A stretch of 64,000 bases of DNA from Saturnia japonica (Eukaryota; Arthropoda; Insecta; Lepidoptera; Saturniidae), in the NCBI GenBank assembly GCA_033032175.1, contig CM065323.1:12152001-12216000 (forward strand). Reading direction: 5' to 3'. Every line of letters starts with the position of its first letter. Position 1 is the first letter of the stretch. The notes under the pieces are model-generated. The model worked only from the letters and a program-made list of their open reading frames with translations, was not told the DNA's origin and did no database searches. The translations under genes were made by a program, and so were the position numbers. Below are positions 23,640-35,800 of this stretch, one piece after another.

Positions 23640-23775
23640 AAAAAACAAAGTCAAAAATACCCAGGAGGCCATAAGAAGGTTCTTACGGACGTCAAAATAC
23701 CACCGCTGATTTCAAGAATATCTGCTATCGAGAAGAACAGGCAAGAAACTCGATCGCATTTTCAGTATATAGTTA
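23640..23775 (-). mobile_element. Solo LINE 3' tail
   Basis: GGCCATAAGAAGGTTCTTAC followed by ACAGGCAAGAAACTCGATCG matches the 3' UTR of the LINE at 5660-5765 (CGATAAGAAACTCGATCGGG). No coding part remains. Confidence 0.6.
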
Positions 23776-24176
23776 TTATAATATTTGTAATGGTTCAAGT
23801 ATAAATAATAATATTTTTATTGCATCTAAAGAGCATTAGAGTCATTATTTTTGAAGACTGAAGATGCGCTTCATTCTTTATGTATCGTCCTTCATAAATG
23901 ACAAGTTTCAGGGCTTACCTACTTTCTCTTTTTTTTTTGTTAATGTAATATTTCGTCTGTTTATTACAATACTTGCTTGAAGATATCATATCATATTTTA
24001 TCTACAGCAACTGTTGTTAAACAAATCGGTTGGTCTTCTTTATTTATGTATTTAAATATAATGCATCAAATGTAACTATTTTAGAAGGGGTAAACAATAT
24101 CATAGCAATAGTGTTCAAAATTTTCCTATTTACGTTTATAGCGGCTTATAATGAGCGGTCCAGGAACAATCTACAA

Positions 24177-25560
24177 TAATATAATAAAGCGTAAGTTTTT
24201 CTAGTTTGTTCTAACCTCGCTAATCTCTGGAACTATCAGTCGGATTCGAAAAAATATTAGGTCCTTACATATGAAATTGGTGTTTTTTTGAACTGGTTAC
24301 TTTGATCTTAAATATCTGGCGTCTGGTTAGAAGTTCCAAATTCATGTTTATTCCAAATTTAGGCTTTTGTATTTGTATTTCGAATTTAGTGATTCATTTG
24401 TTTTCGCACCATTTTATTTTTCTTTGACATCGTTCTTTTCATAAAATAGAAAATTTAAAATATATCTTTATTTACGAATATAAGTTCCATTGTGACATCA
24501 GCATTGCAGAATCAGCTCCAAGAATTAATGGTGTGTATGGGAAAGCTTCTGTAAAAGAAAGCACGGTACGTTTTGGTTCCAACGTTTTCGTTCTGGAAAT
24601 TTTGACCTACCCTAGTTGAAAATGAAGAATCAAAGGTGATCGTTGAAGCGGATCATTCGCAAACCACATCGGAGTTAGCGGCAGGCTTCGGTGTCAGTGA
24701 TAAAAAAATTATTCACTTGAAACAAACAGGAAAAATGAAAGAGCTCGAGAAATGGGTACCGCATGAATAGACTGAAGCACGCCAACAAACACTTATTGAG
24801 TTCTGCATCACATTACTCAACCGTCACAATAACGAGGGAGTTTTGAATCATATTCTTACTTGTGATGAAAAATGGATCCTTTACAATAATCGGAAACGCT
24901 CATCACAGTGGTTGAACCCAGACGATAACGAGAAATCTGTATTGTCAACACTTGCAAAACATTATGGAAAAGCTAGCCGTTAAATAACCGAGACCTGTCA
25001 ATATCTCAAGCCCACTGCTGCTTCAGAACAACGCTAGACCACATACTTTACGACCGACGGTCGGTAAATTAGAACAACTGCGGTTGGAATGTCTCCGAAA
25101 CCCACCATATTCCCCGGACATTGCTCCAACAGATTACCACTTTATTCGAAATTTGGAATATTTCTTGCAAGGAAAATAAATTCATTTACGATGAGGTTGT
25201 CCAAACTGCCTTCAAAGATTTTATTGATTCTTGCTCCCACAATTTTCTCAGCAATGGAATCAATGAACTACCTTTAAAATGGCGAAATAATGGTACATAC
25301 TTCAATTGATGAAATGTATAATTTCATAATATTTTTTTCATTTTACTTTTACCATATAAAACGCCAATTTCATATGTAAGAACCTAATATTTTTGTATAT
25401 GGATAGCCAGACTCATGAGGAATAGTTATAGGCTACAACTCTCAGCCGGAGTGCGAAGCCTTACCGGACTGCTTTATACGCATGCGCTGGCGTAAAGGTT
25501 AATGATACGTAAATACAATGTTCTACAAAAATTTTGATCTTTAGTATATTTAAAAAAAGT
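24177..25560 (+). mobile_element. Helitron-like repeat, copy 2, split by a mariner
   Basis: Left part 24177-24256 (CTAATCTCTGGAACTATCAG, TCGGATTCGAAAAA) and right part 25388-25560 (GATAGCCAGACTCATG, GACTGCTTTATACGC, AATGATACGTAAATACAA) together match 14525-14800 in order. The mariner sits exactly between. Confidence 0.65.
24257..25387 (+). mobile_element. Degenerate mariner with both TIRs
   Basis: Ends TTAGGTCCTTACATATGAAA (24257) and its inverted copy ending AACCTAA (25387) are flanked by TA on both sides. The inside codes broken mariner transposase: VIVEADHSQTTSELAAGFGV, HLKQTGKMKELEKWVPHE, ILTCDEKWILYNN, PLLLQNNARPHTL, YSPDIAPTDYHF. TCDEKW and APTDY keep the first and third Asp; the second reads QNNAR, so it has changed to Asn. 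A central deletion near 24920 removes part of the domain. Confidence 0.88.
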
Positions 25561-26680
25561 TCCCGATAGCTTAAAAGTTGTTGTGAAATAAGTCAGAAAA
25601 TTTAGTTTACAATATTTATTTTAGAAAAAGAAATATAAAACAGTAATAATCTACGCTATAAGTATCATATCAGCCATCTCGTATCGATTCACTCGTCTCT
25701 TTCATAAGCTCAGTTATTCAACACCTCTTGAGAACTTTTAATTAAAAATTAAGAGTTGTCAATATTACAAAAAAATAGTATAAGCACAAATCATCAATTA
25801 TTTTCAATAAGAAATACATATCTACCTCCAATAATAGGTATGAACAAACTTATTAACTTAGAACTGAATACACTGTTAGCCTGAGGACCCTAATACTAGA
25901 GCTGACTTATTAACTATCCAATAGCTCAAGCCGGTTATTGCATTCTTATAAAGTGCATGTGGTCACAGAGTACACTTGCAAGTCACAAGTACTAAGTCGA
26001 CACGATTCCACGACTTAAATATTAAATTAATATGATATGTTGGTAGGGGAAACCGATCCTTGGTAACAAGCGTATCTTCACTTTTACTTAATTTTTGGGA
26101 CACATTTTAAGCCACTTTAAAGCTGAAAAGTGTGTAAAATATTTTACGTGTTTAAGCTATGTGTATAATTTTAACACATTATTTTAGTACTTTTTGAAAC
26201 CTCACACAGGTGAGGTCATTATTGGACTTAGCAACACCTTTGTTTTCATTTTCGATCTCGAATTCCATTTCCTACTACAGTAAGTAGTACCTTTATCTTT
26301 ATCCTTATCTTAACTTTATCAACATAAATGCGAGCCACTCGAGTCTCAACTCGCAGCACATTACTTTAGTAAAGTAATTCCTAAAATGAGTTGCGTGGAA
26401 GATCCCCAGGATTCCACGAATCATTTACTTTTGTCCATTGAATCGTTGAATGATTTTGGCTGTTAAATAATTTTGTACTGCAATAAATTTCATTTCTCTG
26501 TCTTTCATTTTTTATCATCTAACGAAGGGTTCTCTATAGTAAAATAGGTTTGTTGACTAATCCTCTTTCAAACACTTAACTATTTTGTCATTCGAAGATG
26601 TCTATGGTATTATGAACTTATTAATAAAATAACATTCAAACTTAAATCGATAATTGTAATAATGCTATTTAAAAAAACAA
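25560..26680. other. Spacer after the gene B 3' end, no gene
   Basis: AT-rich sequence without recognisable proteins or repeats. Any gene B 3' UTR would lie at its right edge, but no canonical AATAAA stands out on the - strand just after 26683. Confidence 0.5.
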
Positions 26681-26682
26681 TA

Positions 26683-26878
26683 TTATTGAAATGTGGACAA
26701 TTGTACACCGGTAATATTGGATAATTCTGTCATATTACAAATATATAAGCGGTTTTTTAATTCATCAGGTATCATAATTGAATATAAATTATTAGTACAT
26801 TCTACGTTATGTAAGCTGCTGTCTTCCACGTTAATGTAAAGGTAAACTTAAATAGTCAATATCGCCAATTTTTATCAC
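26683..26878 (-). pseudogene. Gene B last exon (13) with +1 frameshift
   Basis: The acceptor TTTTTCAG precedes VIKIGDIDYLSL. The next residues in that frame are PLH and a stop. One base later the reading continues LYINVEDSSLHNVECTNN...LYICNMTELSNITGV and stops at 26683. This aligns with gene A (IYVNDPAP...RC...[12 protein letters not shown]) and gene C (VYVNEPTP...FC...YCCTLEDFLVAF). In both paralogues exactly 16 residues lie from the acceptor to the YVN/YIN motif; gene B has 16 codons plus one base. The exon is 196 nt, that is 3n+1. Only some of the C-terminal cysteines remain. An alternative TTTAAG acceptor at 26846 would skip the shift but does not keep phase 0. Confidence 0.72.
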
Positions 26879-29800
26879 CTGAAAAACAAATATAAAAATT
26901 TTTAGTACGTATACATATTCGGTATGTTTTATTTGCTGTTATCTGTTTGTTGAAGATCGACGTGAGTTAGAATCCTTTCGCTGGAGAAAAACATTGCGAT
27001 GAAGCCGTAGCGTGATGATAGAGCTTTTTGTAATGCCCGCCTGCCTAGCTACGATCCTCAAGTAGAATATCTGTCGCCAAGCACTAATAGGTGTCTTCCG
27101 GCGGCTCCATTTGAGAGACAGTATTTCACTAGGATTAACGTGCTATCTTGGGCCACATCGTCACTTAAAACCAGGGGAGAATATGGCCAAAACTATAAAA
27201 AAATGTGTGTGGGTGTGTCAGCTCCAACTCACGACTGCAGTTTACTTCTTAAGTACGATTGTCACGGAATAAATATAAAATAATGATAATAGAAATCGCG
27301 CCATCTTTCTAAAAATAAACTAAAGAATAAACAAAACTACGTACATATATTTGAAGTAATCAAAGGAGTAAAATAAATCTTGCATTAGTTACTAGATGAC
27401 GCATAAATCTGATATTTAATAAAGAGTAATGACCTTTGACAGAAAACGTAACGCTTTTATCAAATACACTCTTCATATAATTTCCATAGCCTCGGTACGA
27501 AATCGGGATTTCTTAAGGAGTAAACTCTAAATCATATTAAGCAAAATATCCCTAAATGAATATTTCCTGAAAACCTGAATTACCAAAAAACTGTTCCAAG
27601 GAATGATTGACATTTGGAAATAACTTTAAAAAAATCACCAAAATTAAGGTTTCTTTCAAAACCGTTGACACTTTTTTGTACTTAGCTATGTGTTATAGTT
27701 TAAGCACGGTACGGTCCAAACACAACAGCGACTACCGAGAGTTCAGAAATCGATCGCCAGTCACCGTTATCACGCCGGCCTGCAAGTCTGTCGGCAGCTG
27801 AATATACTGGCTGATCACGAAAGGCGACAAGGCAAAAGAGAGTCACTATGAGGGGTTTATACATAGATACATAAATCACGTCTATTTCCCAACGGGGTAG
27901 GCAGAGAGCACGTCCTTCCACCTGCTACGATCCTGGCATACATCTTTCGCTTCTTCAACATTAATTAATATTTTCATGTATGCTCCTTGGTTTAGAGTAT
28001 TCTTGACCTGACCTTTCTTCAGAACTTTTTCAATTTAATCGATAAATGTTCGTCTAGGCCTTCCTCTTTCAACGTTTCCTTTCACACTCGCATCATAAAT
28101 TTGTTTAGTCATTCTTCTTTCATTCATCCTCTCAACATGCCCAAACCATTTAAGCTCCCCTTTATCACTATGTGCATGGTGATCGCGACTTAGTCGGATA
28201 TAGAGACCAACCAAATTGCTTGATTACTGGATATACACCAACTGGCCCCGGAAAGCGACACGACTATAAAAGTGTTACACCGTGTGTATGGTCGTCATCA
28301 TCCACCCCGCATGTCCACTTATTTGCAGTTTGGTTTGACGACGTTGACTGGTATCAAACTATCTAACCTAGACTACCACAAACTAATATTTCGGTTATCC
28401 TCGCATCAAGTGCACCAAGTCAATTTCTCTAAAAAGTGTATCATGAAACATAAAATTTACCTTCCACAAATATGTTGGTACACGTCCTTCACCAATTCTA
28501 ATAATATAATTAGTAGCACCAGACCATACCGTAGTGTTTATACTGTAAGTGCTTTTTATGTTCTGCTCGAAATAATCAAACGCCATCTGTAAAAATTTTA
28601 GAACTTAATAGAATTTATATCCTGAGAATAAAATCTACGCTACAAGAATATTAGTTAATTAGTCATTTTAATAATTGCTGAAAAATAATAAATGTCAAGA
28701 AACTCTGCTGGGACAGCCAGTAGTAAGGACTGAAAGACAAGTAACTCAAACAAATGTATACTAGTATGAGTATCACAGTTCTGTTGGGAGTTAGTATTCT
28801 AGGAGTAGCAGTAAGTAAGTAAGCTATGTGATTTTCTTTGACATTCATTCAATTGACATTGAAAGATCTGTTTTAAAACATAGGAAGTTAATACTCGAAA
28901 CAGTATACTCAAACAATGCTAGAACCTTAACGATCAAAGGCTGTACTGATTTTACATAATATGACCGTGACTTATAAGAGAGTCCCCCTCAATATAGATA
29001 ATAGATATGAATATTGTGTGTAATTTAATTTCACGTGATGGTCTTGACTATAGAACGTAAATTTTTTAAACGAAGTGATACTCGCTTCTTTTGGAAGGTA
29101 ACACACCCGATTCTCCAGCGGTGCTAAATAGCAACAAACTTTTAGTTGTTATACTGTTCCAACCTTTTGTCCACAAGTGGAGTTGTCAAAGATTGATAAA
29201 ACAAGTAATAATTTAGTGTAAGACAAGTTATTAATTAAAACAAATATGACGTCATCAAAGGTGATGCTCTCTTTATCATCCTCCACTAGGTTGACAATTA
29301 GAAATGAGACTATAGTTTGCCATACGACTAAATAAACTTTTCCAAAACCTTATGAGACCTTTAATTTAATGTAATCTGTTGGCTAACGATGGAATCAATG
29401 TTACAAAATGTCTGAGCTTACCTCACTAGAACCGTCACATGTCCGCCAAAAAGGTACAGAGTTCACGTTATTTACAAAGGTACTTGTCTGTGCAGCCCCG
29501 TATGCAACATCGTTAGCACTAACCAGTTGTCTTTTAGCGTAACAACAAGTAGAAGTATCGTTATGGCAATTGTATACTCCTGGAATAACTTCTTTACCAA
29601 TATTAGGATAATCGAACCAGTGAAGCTCGTTGAAATTGTCCTTTGTAGTCTTAACCGGGCTATATTGGGCAATAGTACTAGAATTGTGGTAGTTCCCTTT
29701 CGTAGTATATGTATAAACACTATAAATTTTCACGAATTTTGTCTTCGATATGAAACCGACTTCTGTTAATAACTTCATTTCGTCTCTCAACAAAACGCTT

Positions 29801-32800
29801 TTGATGATAGGATATACTTCGCTATCGCAATTCATATCTTCAAATGCATATTGAAAATCATCAACTTTGAAAATCTTTTCATGGTCACATGTGACTGTTA
29901 CAGAATTTTTGTAGAACGGACTTGTCTTCGGGTATGGGTTGTGGCAAATTAATAATAGTTTTTCATTAGAAGGTATCTTTATAATGTTTCCCATTTGTCT
30001 TATTTCAGGAAATGTTAAATTTTCATTCAGCACGAAGGGCGTGTAATGACTTACTTTCATACCGATGTTTACAATGCAACAAGCTGTAAAAAATAAAGTG
30101 ACTTGTAATGATGAGCAGTATACTTTTTCAGAAATTTTAAAAACCAAGTTGTCCCTAATGGTTTTTGAGGCACGATGTCTATGAATTGTTAGTATAATAG
30201 TCTAAATAACATGGTTTTTCATTAAAATTGCTTGAAATTGTAGTAGCCTGTTCTTGTCAGGGTTTTCCAGTATTTTCTTCCCTACGACATCAACGTTTTT
30301 ATCGAAATGCGATGTGACCTATTTATGTAAACCGGCGTTTTAGTAGTGATTCTCAATTTTAGTCTTGCTGATATCCGGTATATTTCTACTATATTTATAA
30401 AAAGCAGTACAGGCATATTCCTGAGATCATATAAACCAATAAAAAATACTTGCTTTTAGCAATAACCATAAAGTCAATTTCCAGAGTTCTGTCAGAGTTT
30501 TTGGCCCAACATTTATAATTTCCTATGTTAATGATTTCTAAATTGTCTTCTGTCTGGTTCACGGGATTACCATTGAACAACCATCCATACTAAAACATTT
30601 AAAAATATTTTCGTTAAAGATTATATTTATGTCGAGTCCCTTTCTTTAAAAATAAATATTTTTTTTACCTTTTCGTATGGTCCAGAATCACCCGAGCAAT
30701 GTAACTTTTCGTTTTCGCACCAGTCTATAGTTTTCGCCTCTTTTTCTTCTTTGATGAATAAGAATGAGGAATCTGTTAATAGGCGGGAAATAGTAAAAAT
30801 ATATAATTATTTATTACCTATTTTATATAATGCGTTATTTCCAAGATTCTTTCTACATTTGTTCAATTAGCGATTGATGGGCATTCTAACGCGGAAAGCT
30901 AATCTAATCGGTTCAAATTAGAGACCAGAATATTTAGAATTTATAATTCAAATATTATAAAACATGGTACGGGACAACCGGACACACTCCATCAACATTT
31001 ATCATCAAATTGTGTAAGACTACCAAAATATATATCCTTAATAATATATATATATATATATTTAGTGATCATAAAGATAACGCTTGTTGGTGGAATTGTT
31101 AATCATTGTGGTAAATCGAAACAATATCGAAAGGTTCACACCGCGTCATTCGGTTATTTTTAGTGGACGGAAATTCATCATTTTGTTGTTAATTGTGGTA
31201 GTCTGTTACAAAATCTTAAAAATATACATCAAATAATGCAAGCAAATATACTTGCCTTGAGTATTAGTATATGTTGAAAGATCACCAACATTTTCTCTAT
31301 ATTGCCTATATGTAGTATCAATTAAAAAACGATTGTCAATTTACAGTAAACAAAAAAAAAAATCTTACAGATACATATATGACATTTTTTAAAACACATA
31401 GTAAATATGAAAATCACTCAAAAGTGACAAAAGATGAATCCACTGTCACGAAATTTCTCTATAAGACCACGGAATGCCGTTTTACAATAAACTAACTGGC
31501 CCGGCAGAATTTATTCTGTCCTTTCCGATAGTTAATGGCTCAACTACAGCGCTATCTTTCGGATTATAACATAGCTAGGCAGCATCGTCTTGCTAAAACT
31601 AATTTATCGAACAAACGCTGCTTAATCGATCAAGTATTTCAGAGCAATCACTAATAGACGTATTATACGAGACTTTTATATACAAAATAGATCATAATTA
31701 TTATTACCTTCACTATTATCATATACGATCATTGGTCTATCTTTTAATGCAATTTCGATATATTTTGTGTCATTTCCTAAAATATTTGATGCTTGGCAAC
31801 CATAAAAATGGTTATCATTAACATCACTTACATTCAAGAAACTTATGTGAAGATATGGTGCGTACAGAGTCAAAGTCTGAAAATATAAACGAAAGTTTAA
31901 AATAGACACGTAGTCCATGACCAATATTATAGGAACAAGTAATAAAAAGTAATAATAATAAGTTAAAAAAAATGAAATAATACTATTTATAAGAATCAAT
32001 TCAAAATAACTCCGTTTTTGACATGCACTTGAATATTGTGTATCCATCAAATTTAAATTAAATTAAATGTGTAACAAATTTTGGGCATTTGATTCGACAC
32101 GATGACCCATTACAAATGTAATAGAAGGAAAGGTTGAAAAGAAAAGTAAGAGAGGACGAACATGAAGGACATACATTCGGCAAGTGAAGGAAAAAATAGG
32201 CGTCTTGTCGTATCAAGATATCAAGCGGAAGACAGAATGTAGGAAGATCTGGGGACTGTTCTTTCTAGAAGAGAAGATATACTCTTAGACATAAAATATA
32301 TCTAATATTTAAATACCAATAATAAAACTTTTCTTACTCTAGAAGGAATTATAATTCCGTTGTCGTCCGTCCATATAATTTCTGGTTTGGGATTTCCTGT
32401 GACTTTGCAGGTCAACAAACTTGTACCGCCAAGTGGAACCTCAACTTTGTACCCTTCACTGATTTCGACCACAGGCGATTTGAACGCTTTAAAATAAAAT
32501 TAACAAAGGTAAAAAAATGTAATTCTTATTGATTTCGATTTATTGAAATTTTTAAGTTTAACTAGCTTATACTTTTGGATCTGGTATGCAAGAATCTAAT
32601 AACGAACTTCAGATTTCGGTGAAGGAAAACATCGTGATGAAATTATAGTATATTTTTAACAGCTACCTCACCATCCTTAAGTTAAAAATCTGTCACCAAG
32701 CATTGTTGCATGCTTGCATCTATACAGGTGAGCTTCAACAATTGCGCTTGATAATCATTCGATCTTTAGGCTTAGCTTGTTCCCATCTCGAGTCACATGG

Positions 32801-35800
32801 TCACTTAATATCGGGAAAGGTTATGGCCAAAAGTAGAAAAAAAGTTGAACCAATCTTTTATATCAACAGCCATAAATTCGAAATAAAAATATTTTCTAAC
32901 TATTAACTGTTGTTTTCTAGTATCGCTTTGCCTACCTTGATGTATCGCTTCAGATTTTATTGATTTTCCCGACTTCACTTGCATTGAATCTACAGATGTA
33001 GATTCTGTTAGTTGTAATGTTGTAAATTCTGTTGTTTCAACAGTTGTCTTCGAGGTAGTATCGTCAAGGTTGCTATAATCATTATTAACTGCTAAAATGT
33101 TTACAGCAATACTAATTGTATCTCCACTGATGAACACGATATGTTCTCCAAAGCCTGGATACAATATTTTGATTGCCTAATAACACAATACAAAAATATA
33201 ATTTTAAATCATTTCATATTATTATGACATGAATTATGTCATGTTATCTTATCAAACAAGCAAGATCTTTTACTAAAAACATTGTAACAATTTATTACAT
33301 CGAGCTATTTTATAGATGATGAATTTTAGGATTTAAGTATATAATAATATACCGTATTAAAAATTAAGATAGGTATAATGTAAATTTAAAATGGAAAATG
33401 TATCCTCACATTGATTCGAAAGTAATACTAATTGCATTGAGGTATTATGTACTAAGACCAATTATATATTTTAAAGTTGGCATATTAATGGATGTCTCTT
33501 TGTATAATGTATATACTCGCAGCTTCCAAAAAGTGGCTATTTATTATCTATTCGCTCTTCTCTACCCTAAAGCTTTCATAACGGATGATTATATTCCTTT
33601 GTAATAATAATAATTACAATTGTCATTATCTATAATTAGATTGTTAATAATTAGAAATCGATCGTCAGATCGTGTATTTATTAGAACTAGCGATCGCTCT
33701 AAACTCTAAATTCGACCAGCGACTTTTTGATCATAGACTATTTTATGTTTGACATTTGCAGTGTTCATGAACCTAAACAATGAGTATTATCTACATCACT
33801 TGCTGTCACTTTTCGTTGAGTGACAATGTCAATATTTTGGAGAGTCTAAGTTCAATGGCGCTGGTCTGGTTAGGATTCGCAGTATTCATTTATTTTATTT
33901 AATATATTAGTAACCGATGTTATAGATAAATTTTAGCTTTCTGCACTCCTTCTCTATATAAACTTTAAACATGCCAAATCTCATAGTTTTCCGTACACGC
34001 AATAAGCTTAAAAGGGGGTAGAAACCTTTTGCTTCACGTATTAATATATAAATTAATTTAATAACAATACCTTAAAGTTGTCAGTCCATATTACTTTCGC
34101 TTGTGACAATGCACGAGATAGGATGCGTACATTTCTACCGGACACCGAAATTAAAACGTAGTCTGTCTTATGGGTAATATTAAACTGAAATAAAGCGGTT
34201 AGTACATACTGCATTAAACTGGTGATAATTCAATAACATAAGTATAATAAAAGCCATGGAGTTGAAGATTCAGAGATTATAAAAATTTTGCTTCTATAAA
34301 TATAATTCATATTAAAAGGTCTGTAAAATATATGTCTTGACGTATGGATCTGGTGCTGGGCAATGAAAGAACTGGATGAAAGAAGGTTAGACATGGCAGA
34401 GACACGAATGTGAAGATGGATGTGTAGTAACTAGATTGGATAAGATCAGGAATGAGTTTATTAGAGGAAGTCTTAAAATAGCATCAGTCACAGAGAAGTT
34501 GAGGGTTATAGGCTAGCATGGTATGGGCATGTCATGAGGACGGATGAAGGTTATATAACTAGAAGAATGTTAAGTATGAAGGTGGATGGACTTAAGAGTA
34601 GAGGAAGACCGAAGAAGGTATCGATGGATTGTATGAAGCATGATATGCGTATAAAAGTTGTGAATACTGAGATGATATTTGATAGAGTAGTGGAAGAAAA
34701 AAAACTTGTTTTGCCGGCCCTACTTAAGTAGAATAAGGAGTAACAAGAAGAAGATAAATAAATCTAGTCATGTCTGTACATATAATATTTTTTGCAAATT
34801 TCCCTAAAGGTATAACTATATGCATAAATGACACAGATAATGAATATTCCCTAAAAAAATGTTTGTCTGTCTGTCCGGATTTAACTCAAAAATGGCGGAC
34901 CGAATCTTAACATTTAGGCATAGTAAAAAATAGTAGTAAAGATATTGATGAAGTTTCCTACAAGGAAGTATAATATGTCATTAAACTGTATGAATTGTCA
35001 ATAATATGAGTAAAAATAAAATTATGGGATGTAAATAACCACCGCTAGCATTATATAAATATAATAAAATATGATTTATTAAGTAGTGATGATTTTCGAT
35101 TGTCATTTACAATTCTTAAAGCCTATCCATTAACAATGACATATATAGATTAATTGTACAAAATGTCATCGATATAGGTTGAAAGATAATAAAATATATT
35201 TTTATTTGACTTTTTTTACGAGTTCTAAAGTATAGCCTATTATTTGAGCAATAACATAAGCATGCCATGTAAAAAATTTCACAAAAATCAGTCAAGCCAT
35301 TACCGAGTTAAATTGGAGCATACAAACAGACATATAAACATTTTTAGGCATATTCGTGATCGGTATCTTTTACATAGGATGCTTATCAGGAAATTTGGAA
35401 ATAAAATTACAAGTACAGATATATAAGTATAATATATATATATATATATTTATCTATTTAAGTCTAAGTGCCTAACTACTCGTACGTCCTGAATATTTTT
35501 ATAGCTTTTGCGGTGTTTATTACTCCATTATAGAGCCGGGTCTTATTCAATTGGACTTCCAATGAATTTCCGTAATGTTAATTATTTATGCAGACGGTAA
35601 AAAAGCACAAATTATAATCTACAATGCACATTATCTGCATATTAGTAGTCGTTACCTAATTTTCCGATTTATAGAATGTTCTTTCCATTTTTATAGATTA
35701 TATTCCCATTAGAAGTACAAATGTTATTGTAATTATAACGTATATATTTTTTTCTCACTTACTTTCATATCTATCGGTTGTTTAGCTGAAACTTCTGTTC

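Noticed and set aside
26683..26846. Alternative acceptor TTTAAG that would avoid the gene B frameshift
   Set aside because: It has no pyrimidine tract, breaks the phase-0 junction kept in both paralogues, and would drop residues that align well (VIKIGDIDYLSL).
33398..33604. 68-residue + frame
   Set aside because: Intronic in gene B, low complexity and without family features.
35400..35450. CRISPR-like or tRNA features
   Set aside because: TA runs and short repeats occur here and elsewhere, but there are no spaced direct repeats or cloverleaf sequences. The window is eukaryotic.
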